A stretch of DNA of 64,000 bases from Annona cherimola (taxonomy: Eukaryota > Streptophyta > Magnoliopsida > Magnoliales > Annonaceae): NCBI GenBank assembly GCA_030490835.1, contig CM059975.1, positions 13,707,579 through 13,771,578 of the forward strand. The letters are read 5' to 3'. Position 1 is the stretch's first letter, and each line of letters opens with the position of its first letter. The notes under the pieces are model-generated. The model was given only the letters and a program-made list of their open reading frames with translations. It had not been told where the DNA came from and made no database searches. A program made the position numbers and the translations under genes. Shown here one piece after another: positions 1 to 11,774 of the stretch.

Positions 1-272
1 CTGTTGGTATTGCCTCTACATTGAGCCAGTCCGTACATCCTGTTTAGTGCCTCATCAATTGTTAGGTTGGAGAAGCGGGTGGTGGCGACCAACGCATTCG
101 AGGGTAGAGAAGAGAGAGCGAGGTCGCGGTTGACAGCGAACGCGCCATTAGAAGGTATTTTTTAACAGACGAGACTGCAAGGATCTGCAGCAGCAGGGGT
201 AGGAAAATGGAATGAGAGGAATACCAGCAGATACGAAGAGAAGAAAACCGCACAAGCTTTTGTGCACCTCAT
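1..272 (-). pseudogene. DUF26 (cysteine-rich secretory) gene copy, partial, with in-frame stop
   Basis: The minus strand starts at an ATG at 270-272 and encodes a hydrophobic signal peptide ending in AAADP, followed by the start of a DUF26 domain (IPSNG..., VATTRFSNL, MYGLAQCRGNT). It is a close paralogue of the intact gene at 3802-4560, and the similarity continues about 90 bp into the 5' flank, so a larger block was duplicated. Where the intact copy reads Cys-Ser-Lys this copy reads Cys-stop-Lys: a TAA (plus-strand TTA at 162-164) ends translation after 36 codons. The homologous frame reopens after the stop and runs to the window edge. What lies to the left cannot be seen. The stop makes a pseudogene likely, but a sequence error or allele is possible. 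Confidence 0.75.
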
Positions 273-1263
273 GCATCGGAGACGTGCTGCTAAAGACGGA
301 AGGAGATGACGCTATAAAGGAGACGCTGATCCAGCTCGACTGGTTAGTCGACGGCCATATTCCACGCCGGTTCATTTCAAATTTGGTAATTTACAAGGGT
401 ACTTATGGTCATAATTACAAATATACTTATATAGTTTTATAAATTACAAATATACTTATATAATTTCATAAATTACAAATAACTTTCATATAATTTAACC
501 ATAATTGCAAATATGCCTACGTTATTATAAAGTCATTATTCTAGTGTCACGATGTGAGTGTATTTACAAAGCTATGCAAATTATGTAGATATATCTGTAA
601 TTTCAAAATTAAGTCAGGATATTTAGTTGTTGCAAATATACTCACATATTATATATATCTTTGCAAATACACCCACATTATAGCCATGAAATAGTGGTGT
701 CATAACAATATAAACAAATTTATAATTATAGTGGAACTAGATGGGATTATTTACAATTTTTAGGACTGTTTGGGCATATTTGTAATTGTATTCAAAATAT
801 GTAAGTATATTTGTAAATTATCATTCAAATTATGGCAAACGAAAGCAACCCTACTATACCAAATAATAATAAAAAATTAATTCACATTAGTTTAATTTAT
901 AAATAATTCTTTTAACTTTTATAAGGGTATTATTGATATCATCCGAAGATCAAGTAATTTCAAGTCCCTTTAGAAGAAATAGATGTAATGACATTTTATA
1001 TATATATATATATATATTTATTGATTAATATCTCTAAGAATAGAGATAAAGTAAAGTTCATGTAAAGTGTTAATTGATAAGACTTATTTGTTAAATTTTG
1101 CAGCAAGAAAATTCGTTTTAATTAGCATGTGATCGTAACGTTTGGTGCTAATGCAAGAATTAGTTATGAATCGAGTGTTCAAAGGATGCAAGAGACTTAA
1201 ATGAGAGGTTTATGTGAAGATATTCTCCGTTCTAAAATAATTTTTAATATATTTTTTCCGTTC
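273..1263. other. AT-rich intergenic DNA
   Basis: Intergenic, AT-rich sequence. Between 400 and 840 there are degenerate repeats of a motif like 'aattacaaatatacttatat', and a TA run lies near 999-1017. The open frames here are short and look like nothing known. Confidence 0.6.
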
Positions 1264-1507
1264 CTGGTGTATTTGAGAAGTAATAAGACTTTTTGGATGA
1301 AAATTTTTTAAATTGGTATAAAACGATATGATATGAGTAATAATAAAAAGTAAAAAAAATAAAGTTAAAATAAATAAGTTAGTTATATAAAAATGATTGA
1401 AAAGTAGCATAATTTTATGAAAAATAGAAAAATGATTAAAAATAAGATAATAGTGGAAAGTGAAAATTTTTAAATTGAAAAGTTTTTGTTGAAGTCAAAC
1501 ATGCCCT
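1264..1507. mobile_element. Tourist-like MITE (GGTGTGTTTGG family), degenerate
   Basis: Begins GGTGTATTTGAGAAG and ends with the inverted counterpart CAAACATGCCC. The inside is poly-purine rich (aaaataaagttaaaataaataagttagtt type), the same interior as 3445-3763, 54357-54625 and 55635-55915. Terminal similarity to PIF/Harbinger Tourist MITEs is inferred. Confidence 0.5.
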
Positions 1508-1892
1508 TAATATATATCATTGTGTTCTCATTTCATTTTTACATTTCGTTCAAGCACTTTGAATCTTTCAGCACAAGTAATTTATTTATATTTTTCAACT
1601 GTTGATGTAATTAAAATTCAGCCGTTTACTATTAAAAAAAATCATCCGTTTATATTTTTGAGCATAATTTGTTTTATCATGAACCAGAACTTGTCCGATT
1701 AAAGTCCAGAAATTAAGTTTCATTCACTTCAAGAATGTTCGTGGCTCATAAATATACAAAATCAATATGTAAAATTAATAATTTATACATTACTTTTAAA
1801 ATTATATTCGGTGGTGCCGAATCTGGGGCGAGAGATGTGGATTTGGCAGATTGACACGTTTTAGAGGGGTGTTGGCGAGTGAGGTGGGAGCG

Positions 1893-1893
<1 letters not shown>

Positions 1894-1933
<40 letters not shown>
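1894..1933. repeat. Compound (GT)n(GA)n microsatellite
   Basis: About nine GT units run directly into about eleven GA units. The 75-codon open frame on the minus strand across this stretch is made of the repeat (SLSLSLTHTHTH) and is not a gene. Confidence 0.95.
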
Positions 1934-1935
<2 letters not shown>

Positions 1936-2551
1936 GGAGATGGGGGCAGATGCTACTTCAGGAAGACAAGGGGGTGAAGAGATGAGGGAGTGCGTGAGGA
2001 CGAGAAGGGGGTGATGAGAGAGGGGCGCGTGTTTTAGCTGCATGTTTTTTTTTTCAAAACCGCCGCTTGCGTATGGGCTAGAATGCACTTTTCCACATCC
2101 AACACCTATATGTTAATCCGAAGTCAATCCGATTTTGCACAAGTCAATCCGAAGTTAAACTTAATTTATATGTTAAATACACTTAAATAAATAAGTATAT
2201 AAAAAATAAAAAGTATTTATAAATTTTCTAAAGTGGATTAAGAGAAATATTTACCTAGCTCGGATTAACAGAATCATTCCTCATTATTATGGGAATTCTC
2301 GCATGTGGGTGATTTTTTTCCCTTCCGTAGACTTGGCAAGAAAATGTACTGGATTAAAATTGTAAGATGAATTTGGCAAGTGTACTGGAATTGTAATAAA
2401 ATATGAGTAATATTTTAAAAAATTAAAAATAAAGGCAATAATTGTGAGTAAAAAGAATAAAATTAAAAAAAATAAGATAATTAAATAAAAATATGAAAAA
2501 TATTGGGAAATTAAAAATGGTAGTTAAGACTTAGATGTCTTGATGGTAGAA

Positions 2552-2706
2552 ATTTTTTTTTTTTGAAATTTTTCTAACTTTTTCATTCTTCCTGAACACA
2601 CCCATGTACAAAAAGAAAATAAAAGAGAATTTTTTTTTTTTGAAAATTTTCTAACTTTTTCGTTCTTCTCGAACACACCCATGTCCAAAAAGAAAATAAA
2701 AGAGAA
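2552..2706. repeat. Tandem duplication, period about 77 bp
   Basis: Two consecutive copies each have a T-run, then gaaatttttctaactttt, then a 'gaacacacccatgt' block, then aaaagaaaataaaagag. The period is 77 bp with few mismatches. Confidence 0.85.
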
Positions 2707-2762
2707 AAAAATTTTATGTATTAAAAGAGAAAATTAATATCAGGATTAAAATGCAAAAGGGG

Positions 2763-3458
2763 CTATTTATGATGACCTGCAGTGGGCAGAATAATATCGT
2801 TGTAGAATTTTGTCTCCTGTACCCTCAAATCGCAAATGGATCCGAGAAGATTCCCAGCTTCCTCTACATTGCAACATGTTCTGAGCTTGCCGATCATGCT
2901 CACCAGACAATCACGGCATTCATCTGGCAACAGATCTCGGGTGCACTGCATTAGTCCATACAAGGAAAGTTTTGCTTCCTTCACGTTTGAAGGGTATAGT
3001 TGTCGGGCTGCAAACCTTTGCGGATCGTCAGCCGCGCTTATTGCGAGTTTTTGCAAGGCATCGTCCCAGAGCCCTTTTGACCATCGTCGGGATGTTGTTT
3101 CATCACCTGATTCTTTTGCCCTTGTCTCAGTCCGCGATCTATATTCGAAGGCATTAATGGACGATGGTAAGATTTGTTGGTCGGAGTAGCGCAAGAAGCA
3201 GTAGTCGTGCCAAATGGCCGCACTCCTACTCCTGCAACTGGCTAAGAGCCGTTCGCTTGCGGTGTTAATGCAACTCACGCAATTGACAAGCGCAACGTCA
3301 GCTCTGCATAGAAACCGGCCGTGGATTTGATTCTGGTTTTCTCCAACGTCAGACACTTTGAAGCCAGCGAGTGCGGCTTCGGTGGTAAGAGAAGCCAAAA
3401 GGCTTCTGAGGTCAGCGCCAAACGCATCGTCAACTTTGGATTTAGGTGTGTTTGTCAA
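2763..3458 (-). pseudogene. DUF26 double-domain protein gene, 5' end replaced by MITE
   Basis: An open frame of about 230 codons has two DUF26 (Gnk2/ginkbilobin-like) repeats. The signature C-X8-C-X2-C occurs at residues 51/60/63 and 172/181/184, with the downstream Cys of each repeat also present (SAAIWHDYCFLRYS; TCCNVEE...SICDLRV). Such proteins are normally secreted; Gnk2-type members bind mannose and are antifungal. Here there is no signal peptide and no ATG: the frame only opens at a TTG, and its first five codons (3444-3458) lie inside the MITE at 3445-3763. The coding similarity begins right at the MITE border, just before the first domain. The next paralogue ends 38 bp beyond the MITE, leaving no room for a displaced first exon. 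A 5'-truncated pseudogene is the simplest reading. The domain body carries no stop, so the loss may be recent. Confidence 0.7.
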
Positions 3459-3763
3459 TTAGCAGAAAATATAAGTTAAAATTTTTCAATTTAAAACTTT
3501 TTCACTTGTTACGATTATCGTACTTTTTAATTATTTTTACTTTTTTATATACAAATATCTTACTTATTTTTACTTTTTTTTATATATAAATATCTTACTT
3601 TTTAATCATTTCTACTTGAGTATCCATACAACTAACTTATCTATTTCAACTTTATCCTCTTTATTATTCGTCATTATCCTTATCATATTACATTATTTGA
3701 CAACTTTTACTCTCTGAAATTTTTCATTAAAAGTTTTATTCAATACCACCAAACACAGCCTCA
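3445..3763. mobile_element. Tourist-like MITE inside the DUF26 array
   Basis: About 319 bp with termini GGTGTGTTTG... and ...CCAAACACAGCC, which are inverted repeats of each other. The inside is nearly the same as the element at 55635-55915 (matching blocks around 'caactttatcctctttatt', 'catatt', 'tttgacaactttt'). Flanking trinucleotides are TTA and TCA, compatible with a diverged 3-bp Harbinger-type target duplication. Confidence 0.75.
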
Positions 3764-3801
3764 GTAGACGTGTCAGAGCACTAAGCAGCGACGGAATCCT
3801 G

Positions 3802-4560
3802 CTAAGCAGCTGAATCTTCGTAGAAATGATACAATTCAAACCTGATATTACAGTTCGCCCCAATAACTCTCCCACCTCGTCTTCCCTGGCAGCACTGCGG
3901 AATCCAACTAAGTGCGTCGTTCAAACATCCACTACAATCACTTCCTAATAGATTTCTGTTGCACTGCGCAAGCCCATAAAGAGTCTCGAAGCTAGTAAAA
4001 TTGGTCTGGTTCGTCGCATAGAGCGGCGCACCAAATGGCGCATACGCGGCCTTGGGAATAAGTCCTCTCATCATCGTAGCCAAAATCCCATTGAACCTAC
4101 TCGGTTCAGTTACATTTTGTGTATTCCACATAAATAGAATTGGTGAATTATCTGGCGTCGACAAGATCGGCGTGTTGGAATAGCGCATGAAACAGTTGTC
4201 GTACCAAATAGCACCGGTCCGGTTGGGGCAAACGGCGGGGAGATCTTCTCCGGCAGTTTTGAGGCAGTTGAGGCAAACATCGCTCTTGGTATCGCCTCTG
4301 CATTGAGCCAGTCCGTACACTCTGTTTGGTTCCTCACCAATTGATAGGTTGGCGAAGCGGGTGGTGGCGACCGACGCATCGGAGGGTAGAGAAGCTAAAA
4401 CGAGGCCGCGGTTGGCGGCAACCCTTTTGCCATTAGAAGGTATTTTGGAACAGTCGGTCCAGAGAGGATCTGCAGCAGCGGAAGTGGGAAAATGGAACAG
4501 AAGGAATATCAGCAGATTCGAAAAGAAGGAAAACAAACAAGGGTTTTTTGAGCACCTCAT
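3802..4560 (-). CDS. Cysteine-rich repeat secretory protein (two DUF26 domains), intact
   Basis: Single-exon gene of 252 aa. Residues 1-30 form a hydrophobic signal peptide with likely cleavage after AAA30, so the product should enter the secretory pathway and apoplast. Two DUF26/Gnk2 domains follow: C87-X8-C96-X2-C99 with the later Cys in NRTGAIWYDNCFMRYSN, and C200-X8-C209-X2-C212 with CC223/224 and C237. Sequons NLS, NRT, NVT, NQT and NFT suggest N-glycosylation. There is no transmembrane segment or kinase after the second domain, so this is a secretory protein (CRRSP class), not a receptor kinase. Length is usual for the class. Family members are linked to defence and lectin-like binding; the exact ligand is not predictable. 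Two damaged paralogues lie downstream on the same strand. Confidence 0.92.
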   Translation of the reverse strand: MRCSKNPCLFSFFSNLLIFLLFHFPTSAAADPLWTDCSKIPSNGKRVAANRGLVLASLPSDASVATTRFANLSIGEEPNRVYGLAQCRGDTKSDVCLNCLKTAGEDLPAVCPNRTGAIWYDNCFMRYSNTPILSTPDNSPILFMWNTQNVTEPSRFNGILATMMRGLIPKAAYAPFGAPLYATNQTNFTSFETLYGLAQCNRNLLGSDCSGCLNDALSWIPQCCQGRRGGRVIGANCNIRFELYHFYEDSAA

Positions 4561-4994
4561 GCTTAATTAGGAGTCGCGCTGCTAAAGGAAGAAGGGTATG
4601 ATGCTTTAAAAAGACACTGATCGAGCTTGACTGCCCAGTCGTCGATGGCTGCGCTGGTCCGAGCTTTCTATCAGTAAGGATGATTGTTTTAAGCGGATGC
4701 ATGGAAGCAATCATCCATCCAGCCAAAAATATATCTGTTTTTAATTTTTAATCATCTCTTTCCATAAAGCCGTTATTCTAAATATATTTAATGTATATAA
4801 CAAATTTTACTATTTTTAGATATTTGTATATATATTTTTTGAATTTTAAATATAGATATATTTTAGTCATTTAAAAATTATTAAAATACTCGAATATTCG
4901 AAATTAAATACATATACATCTCTAAAAATAATAAAACGTATTATATAAGTTAAATATATCTAGAATAATAATTTTATGAAAAGAAAAATAAATA

Positions 4995-5040
<46 letters not shown>

Positions 5041-7005
5041 TTTTAGGCCGGATGCATGATTAACTTTAGAGTATCATTAGACTTCTATTAATGGCAAAGG
5101 AAAGCAACCCTACCATACAAACAACAAAAATTAAATCACATAAGTTTTATGATTCTTTTATATTTACTTCCATAAAAAATTGTCATTGGACTTGATCCAA
5201 AATTAACCTAATTTCAGGGGCCATTTGTAAACATCACTAAAAGTTGGGAAGAGTATTTTCACTCAAGTGTACCAGACGCTAAATATTATTTTCGAATATT
5301 GTTGGTAATTGCTTTTAAATTTTCATTGGATTTGAATCATTTATATTAATATATATATCTAATGGGATATATTTATGAAACAGACGTTTTGACAATGAAC
5401 TCAAAATTCAACCAGCCATGCCATTTAATATTATTTATTTAACTAATATAGTAAGATAAATCAAATATATGCATAAGTACTGCCTAAAAAATATTTAAAA
5501 TCAATACAATATAATATTTATCTATATTTAATTCCAAAATTATTAACATCTAAACTATTTAAGACATCGTCCTATATTAATAAATGATTTTATAAAAAAT
5601 TTGTAACATTTTAATTTATCTATTAGTGGATTCAAGTATTTTCGTTATTTAGACATGACTATATATTTTTAAATCAAATATGGTTTAACAAAGATTATGG
5701 TTGAGCTAATTTTTAGTACTATAGTAAAATAAATGATTTTAAATTATATGATCAATGTTATTTTGATTTGATCCTCATTCTCTCAATAAAGCAACTAGTT
5801 ATGGTGAAAAAGAGAGATGATTATATAGACCACAAGCTTTATCCAATAAGTGAAGCACTTTCAACAAGTATATTATGTAATGTAATTTATTTTTAATATT
5901 TAAACAATTGATTGTAATATAATTAAAATTTAATATCATAAAATCAAATTTTATTTATTTATATTAGTTTTTTAGAATTAAATTTATTAAAATATTTATT
6001 TTTGAATTGATTATTGTTCCATAAGTATTATATTATCCTAATTTTTGAATATAATTGTATTTTATTATGTTGAACTTAATATATGAATTTGATTTAAAAA
6101 GTAAGTAATTAATATCATAAAAAGCATGAATATAAATTTATAGTTTAAATTTCATTTTCCCCTCTTCTGAAACACACTAAGAAATTTAATTTTATTATAT
6201 GTTTAAATAATTTATTTTAATTTTTTAATTAAGGGTTTGAATACCACCAAAACTTTTCAAATAAATTTTTTTAAAACTTTTCACCATTTGCAATTACTTT
6301 ATCTTTTAATTTTTTCATATCTTCTTATACAACTACTTAATTTTCTAACTGTTTCTACGTAACTACCTATAAAACTAATCTATTCATTTTAATTTTATTA
6401 TTTTTACTTCTTATCATTATGCCCATTATATTATATCTTTTTCTCCCAATTCAAAAAATTTTACGTTAAAATTTTTTATCCAAAAATTTTATCACTTTCC
6501 ATACACACTTTTAAAAAAAGGTACACGAGAAAGGGTTCTGCTTCTATATAACCAGGCTACATAAAAATAAAGTCATGTAACTCTTTTATATTTTAAGATT
6601 TTTATCTTTGATAGAAACTTCAATCTATTTATCATATTTTACATAATTTATTTAGTTAAATTAAGTATGTGCATGGGCTACGTTTTAAATATTATATATT
6701 CATGTGTAAATTATGAAAAATGATTATTTATCTATATAGAATGATATTTTAAACAGTTTAGACGTTGAAAATATTACTTTAAATTTGATATTTTAGCATT
6801 AAACCATTTTTATTAGTTAATTTTACACATTTATAAATAGGACCCATATACAATGATATAAGACAAATGAGAGGGTTTTCAGGGTAATATAAATGATATT
6901 AAATATAATGAAAGAAGTAAATTTTTCATCAAATATAAAGATTTTTAAAATAAAAAAGTTACATAAAAAAGGGTTTCATAGCAGTGACAATATACATATA
7001 TATAT
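4561..7005. other. Intergenic AT-rich DNA with repeats
   Basis: No gene seen. There is a long (TA)n run at about 4998-5037. A degenerate Tourist-like MITE occupies about 6231-6520 (interior ttttcaccatttgcaatta..., ending 'ccatacacac'). Remnants of the 350-bp TA-targeting family lie at about 6580-6970 (gtttagacgttgaaaat..., catttataaata...). Confidence 0.6.
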
Positions 7006-7349
7006 GGGATATGATCCAGTGTAGTCCGCTGTAAAATGGGCCCCACACATATTAGATCGCAATGAAACTTTATACAATCATTTATCCATATAAAAATCAT
7101 ACTTTAGACGGTTTAGATGTTGAAAATACCACTTTAAACTTAATATTTATATTAAACTATTTTATTACGTTGATTTTGCACCATTTTAAGATGGGGATCA
7201 CACACATGTTGGATTTAGATGAAAATTGGTACGCTAATAAAGTTGACAATTCTAAATACAATGAGTAGGGAGGATTTCCCATTCATGATCACGTGAGGCC
7301 CACGGTGCATGGACTGCACGGTGCAATCGCATGCACCGGAACAAATCCC
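7006..7349 (+). mobile_element. TA-flanked 350-bp MITE, copy 1
   Basis: One of four well-preserved copies (others at 21738-22097, 24394-24747, 57112-57461). It starts GGGATATGATCCAGTG, contains 'agacggtttagatgttgaaa' and 'acgttgattttgcaccattt', and ends ...GCATGCACCGGAACAAATCCC. The two ends form an imperfect inverted repeat around GTGCA-type motifs. TATATA sequence flanks it on both sides, as in the other copies. Confidence 0.8.
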
Positions 7350-7380
7350 TATATATATGTGTGTATGTATATAGAGAGAG

Positions 7381-7383
<3 letters not shown>

Positions 7384-7421
<38 letters not shown>
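7384..7421. repeat. (AT)n microsatellite
   Basis: About 18 uninterrupted AT units between the 350-bp MITE and the next foldback remnant. Confidence 0.95.
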
Positions 7422-7423
<2 letters not shown>

Positions 7424-7803
7424 TGCAGCTTTACTGCACTACAATTACAGTGCAGCTTTACTGCACTACAATTACAGTGCAGTTACCTCAAAATGGGTCT
7501 CACGTAATCATAAAATTATAATCTACGCCACTTATTATATTTGGAATTATATATTCTATTATCATACCAGTTTTTATCACGATTGGATATGTGTATAGAC
7601 CTCATATGAAAATAGTACAAATTCAATATAATAAAATAATTTAATATAAATAATAACTTTAAAGTTATTTTTCCAACATGTAAATCATTTGCTATAAAAT
7701 TTATATATAGATAAATGATTATATAAAGTATTAATATATTTAAGTATGTATGGTGCCTATTTTGGGCCAAATGTACTGTTAATTATAGTGCAACTTCACT
7801 ACA
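7424..7803. repeat. Degenerate GTGCAG-ended foldback element
   Basis: Begins with two tandem 'gtgcagctttactgcac...' blocks and ends 'tagtgcaacttcactacac'. The inside matches the hairpin repeats at 21312-21728 and 24887-25264 (ataatctacgccacttattat..., atcacgattggatat...) with many substitutions. Confidence 0.6.
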
Positions 7804-8075
7804 CAAAAATATATATATGAAAACACATGATGCGCTAATAAATTACACCGTAATTACAATATAATCCACCCAAATCATTAGGCTCTGTTTGGAAAAGGAA
7901 ACCGACTTCTGGAAACTTTGGCGAAGAAAAATTCGCACTGCGTCTGGAAATACAGGGGCCGGCTTGTGGAAATATAGCCCGCGGCTCGCCACGTTTGACT
8001 GCTGACTCTCAGTCAGATATCAAGTCGTGGTGAACAGAGCGGAAATCGCTGTACCCAGATTCCGATACGATGCTT

Positions 8076-9012
8076 CTGGAAGCATGCAGGAAGCATGCAG
8101 TACTACATATTTTTAGGCGTATATACTTATTTTTTTATTTTTTTTGAAATTTTTTTCATAAACTTGTTAACCTAAGTATATTTAATGCATTTATCAATTT
8201 TTATTATTTTTGAAGATTTTTAGATAATTATTTCGAGTTTTTAAAAATCAGTAGTATTTTAGTAATTTAAAAATCAGTGGTTTTTAAAAATCAATTATTT
8301 CGGGATTCCCATTTCCAGTCGTGAGTGTTCGAATCCCCACGAGGATTTCAAACCATATTTGAGGTAGGGGCATTTGGTCCTCCTTTATACTTAGATGGAA
8401 GCTAGCGGTCTCCCTACTTGATATGTGGAAGCTTGTTGTTGTCTTCCGTTGTAAGCTTATTAGAATTTTCTCAAGACTTCGAATGTAATATGAATTGAGA
8501 TATGTTATAAAATATTCACTAATAAAAAAATTGCCTAAAATGACACTGATTTTCAAAAATAAAAAATAAATATCTAAAATACTCCAAAAATAGTAAACAT
8601 TTATACATAGATTAACACTATTGTAAAAAAAATTTCAAAAAAAATTTCAAAAAAAAGGTGTTGCATGCTCCCGGGCGCATACGCCTATTTTTTTATTTTT
8701 TTTGAAATTTTTTTTACAATAGTGTTAATCTATGTGTATTTAATCTGTGTATAAATTTGTACCATTTTTGGAGTATTCTATATATTTATTTTTTATTTTT
8801 GAAAATTAGTGGCATTTTAGGTAATTTTAAATTACTAAAATGCCACTGATTTTTTAAAATTTGAAAGAAATATATAAAAATCTTCAAAAATGGTAAAAAT
8901 TGATAAATACGTTAAATACACTTGGGTTAACAAGTTTATGAAAAAAATTTCAAAAAAAATTAAAAAAATAAGTGTATGCGCCCGAGAGCATGCAACACTG
9001 CATGCTCACGGG
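8076..9012. mobile_element. Nested pair of foldback MITEs with GGGAGCATGC-type ends
   Basis: Outer ends carry repeated AGCATGCA and GGGAGCATAA motifs. Inside are two consecutive palindromic units joined at 'gcatgctcccgggcgcatacgcc' (about 8663). Each arm has the common core: T-rich tract, 'gttaatctatgtgtattta', 'taccatttttggagta', 'cagtggcattttagtaatt' and the reverse. The left unit is split by SINE-like sequence at 8290-8525. Exact borders and target duplication could not be fixed. Confidence 0.7.
8290..8525 (+). mobile_element. tRNA-derived SINE-like insertion
   Basis: Contains 'gtgttcgaatcccc', which fits a pol III B box, then 'ggtctccctacttgatatg' and 'tggaagcttgttgttgtctt'. The same downstream modules recur at 36060-36300, where 'aggttcaaaacct' sits at the B-box position. 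It interrupts a foldback MITE. The A box is not convincing and no clean target duplication was found, so the SINE call is an inference. Confidence 0.45.
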
Positions 9013-9110
9013 AGCATAAGATCACAATCCACCCGGCTAGACTCTGATGCCATTGGATAAAAATATAGGTAATCTTTTAGTAATGTGTCGTATCATAATT
9101 AACGTGCCTA

Positions 9111-9400
9111 GGTTGTATTTAGGAACTGATAAAATTTTTAAATGAAAAGTTTTTTAATGTAAAAAGTTTTTAAAATAGAATAAAATAATGTAATATAATA
9201 TAATCAATGATGAAAATAAAAGAAAAAAGTTAAAATAAATATTTCAATTGTATGTGTAGTCTTGTATAAATAATTAAAAAGTATAGTAGTTGTACAAAAT
9301 ATGCATCGAAATAATTAAAAAATAGAGTAAGTGCGAACAGTCAAAACTTTAAAATTAAAAAAATTTTAGTTTAAATAAATATACTCTTATTCTCAAATAG
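9111..9400. mobile_element. Tourist-like MITE, degenerate
   Basis: Starts 'ggttgtatttaggaactgataaaa' in shortened form and has the family interior ('aagttaaaataaat', 'aaaaagta', 'agtaagtg'). The ends are worn. Confidence 0.4.
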
Positions 9401-11408
9401 TTGGTCTCCATTCAAGGAAGTTATATTTGATCGTCTAGAAAAATTAGCGACCACCAATGGTTGTCTCGAATAGCATTATAAATTGGTCAGATTAACTTGT
9501 GTTGTGGTAATCATAATCCTAATCCACTTTATAAAATCTCAACTCAACCTCACTTTAAATTCTATTTTTTATATTTTAACTCAACCTTATTTTAACCTTG
9601 TAGAAATTCTTTTAAATTGGGTTAAGAAATCATACTAATAGATTGCGCAAATTATTGATACTAGTTAAGCTCTTCCATATTGATTAATGCGTGAAATTTA
9701 ACTATTTTATCCCGCTAATTTGGCAAATAAATTAACAAAAATAATGAAACAATCAATAGACAACAACTTTAAATTACAATAATATAATATATTTGAACGA
9801 ATAAAAATACTCTACATATTTTGAAATTTAAAAATATCCCTCAATCAAACTAGCAAAGGTTGCAAAGGAATGACATGGTATGGCCACGGCAGTTGGGCAT
9901 GGTAGTGATGTCGACGGAAGAGGGAAAAGAGAGCAAGAGGGAAATACGGGAATAACTGAGGGGAGACTAGCTATGTGTGCCAATGGAAGGGAGGGAGGGA
10001 GGAGACAAATCTGTGTGGGAGCCAAGAGGAAGGGAGGCAAAAGATGACAACAAAATGAAAAGAGAAATCAAGCAGGAGGAAGAAGGCTGGGGGTGCAACG
10101 ATAGCTAAAACTCTTTAGAATTTCTTTAAAATATATATGGAATATAATATGATAGATAAATATGGGGTATATGTGAGGTTGGGTTGAACTCGATTTCCAA
10201 AAATTGATTTTTGAAATTCTTAAACCAACCTAGGGGTGCAACTTAGTTTAAGTTCAACCCCAAACCTGGCCTACTAAACCCAATTTCACCTTATGTTGAA
10301 ACTTGTTATTCTTCAACCTAAACTTGAATTGAATTTTTTTCTAATAAAGAAACCCGAAATGAAATTAGTTTGATCTTGGGTTGGTTGAAATGGAACTTGA
10401 TGATTATATATTTTATACATATTTTACAGTATTTTCCACCTTTTTAAGATTATAAAATTGCATATCAAAAAGTTTTACTTGTAATTTTGTAAAAATACAA
10501 TTTTTTCAAAAACCTTTCATTTTAATAATTTTTAAAACTATTTCTGGGTTATCAAAAATTATTAAGGCAAAAATTGAAAATTATTTTAATACATTATTTT
10601 GCAAAAACCCAGATGCATGTACACGAAATACGGTGCATCTGCGGAGTACCAGATTCAGTGCTCCACCACCTCAAAATGGAGCTTCCATGGCTGCCGAGAA
10701 TGGGAAACCCAAACCCATCACCCATGCCTCTTCAAAGCCGGCCAGATCCAGTCGAAAACAATGTTTAGCAGGTGGATTTTCTGGTGTTAGCATTTTTCCC
10801 AAGTTCCGAGCATCGAATGGTTAGAAAATCTATATCTCCAGCAACTCACATGATCTCAGGAAGATTTCTTTTACTTCTTAATTTTAGATTTTTTTTCCCC
10901 TTTGTTTTAGTTAGATTTTGTTTACGGTTATTTTTATGGTACTTTAATTCTTAGTTGTAATTTTATTGCACTTTAATTTTTAGTTGTAAGTTTTTTTGGA
11001 CAATTTAGTTTAATAAAATTTTCTTTTCCAAGTAATTCAAACTTTGTTTGCTTTTCTGTGTATTTGACCCATCTTATTATTATTCTACGCTATAATTAAT
11101 TGTTAGTTTTAATGAGATTTGGTATAATTTGATATTTGTGATTATGGGTGTCTAACAACACTCCTGTGGTTGTACACCGGAACCCAATTTTTATATATTT
11201 GTTATATTTATTATATATTTATAAATCACTCTACTACTTCCTTTAATATATAATATAATACATATAATATTACAACTTCTAAACATCCACATACTTTCTC
11301 TTTTGGTAATCATCATATCTTTTAAAAGTATTTTAAAATAAAAAGGATTAAGTGGAAACTCGATACATTTTTTTGTAATACTATATTCTTTGGATTTATG
11401 CATTTCGG
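9401..11408. other. Intergenic DNA, no gene recognised
   Basis: 9500-10330 carries worn repeats rich in 'aacccaacc/ggttgggttga', like the ends of the hAT-type elements elsewhere in the window. 9850-10090 is purine-rich (GGGAGGGAGG). 10600-10870 is less AT-rich and has three overlapping 60-codon frames with no recognisable motif; a captured or broken gene piece is possible but unsupported. Confidence 0.5.
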
Positions 11409-11774
11409 AGAACGTTTCAATGCAACTGGATATATTTAAATTTCAATGAGTCCAGCTAGAATTTTTGTATTTTAATTTTTTTAAAATTTTTTACAAAACT
11501 CTTAATTTATGTGTATTTAATTTATAAACTAAATTTACCATTTTTGAAAATGTTTATATTTTTTTATTTTTAAAAATAGGGGGTTTTAGTATTTTTAAAT
11601 GACTAAAATACCCCTATTTTCAAAAATAAAAAATATATACAATTTTTTTAAAATGATAAAACTTAATATATAAGTTAAATGCACCTAGATTAAGTGTTTT
11701 ATAAAAAAAAATTTCAAAAAAGTGTTAAAAATTAGAATTTCTAGATAGATTCCGATTGCATTCAAACAAAACTC
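11409..11774. mobile_element. Foldback MITE, ends GTTT(C/G)AATGCAA
   Basis: Palindromic, about 366 bp. The centre is 'ggttttagtatttttaaatgactaaaatacc', with arms matching the family core ('tatgtgtatttaattta', 'taccatttttgaaaatg'). An 11-bp direct repeat ATGCATTTCGG flanks it (11398-11408 and 11775-11785), fitting a Mutator-type 9-11 bp target duplication. Confidence 0.75.

Noticed and set aside
1861..2088. 75-codon open frame on the minus strand
   Set aside because: Built from a GT/GA microsatellite (SLSLSLTHTHTH), with no similarity outside it.
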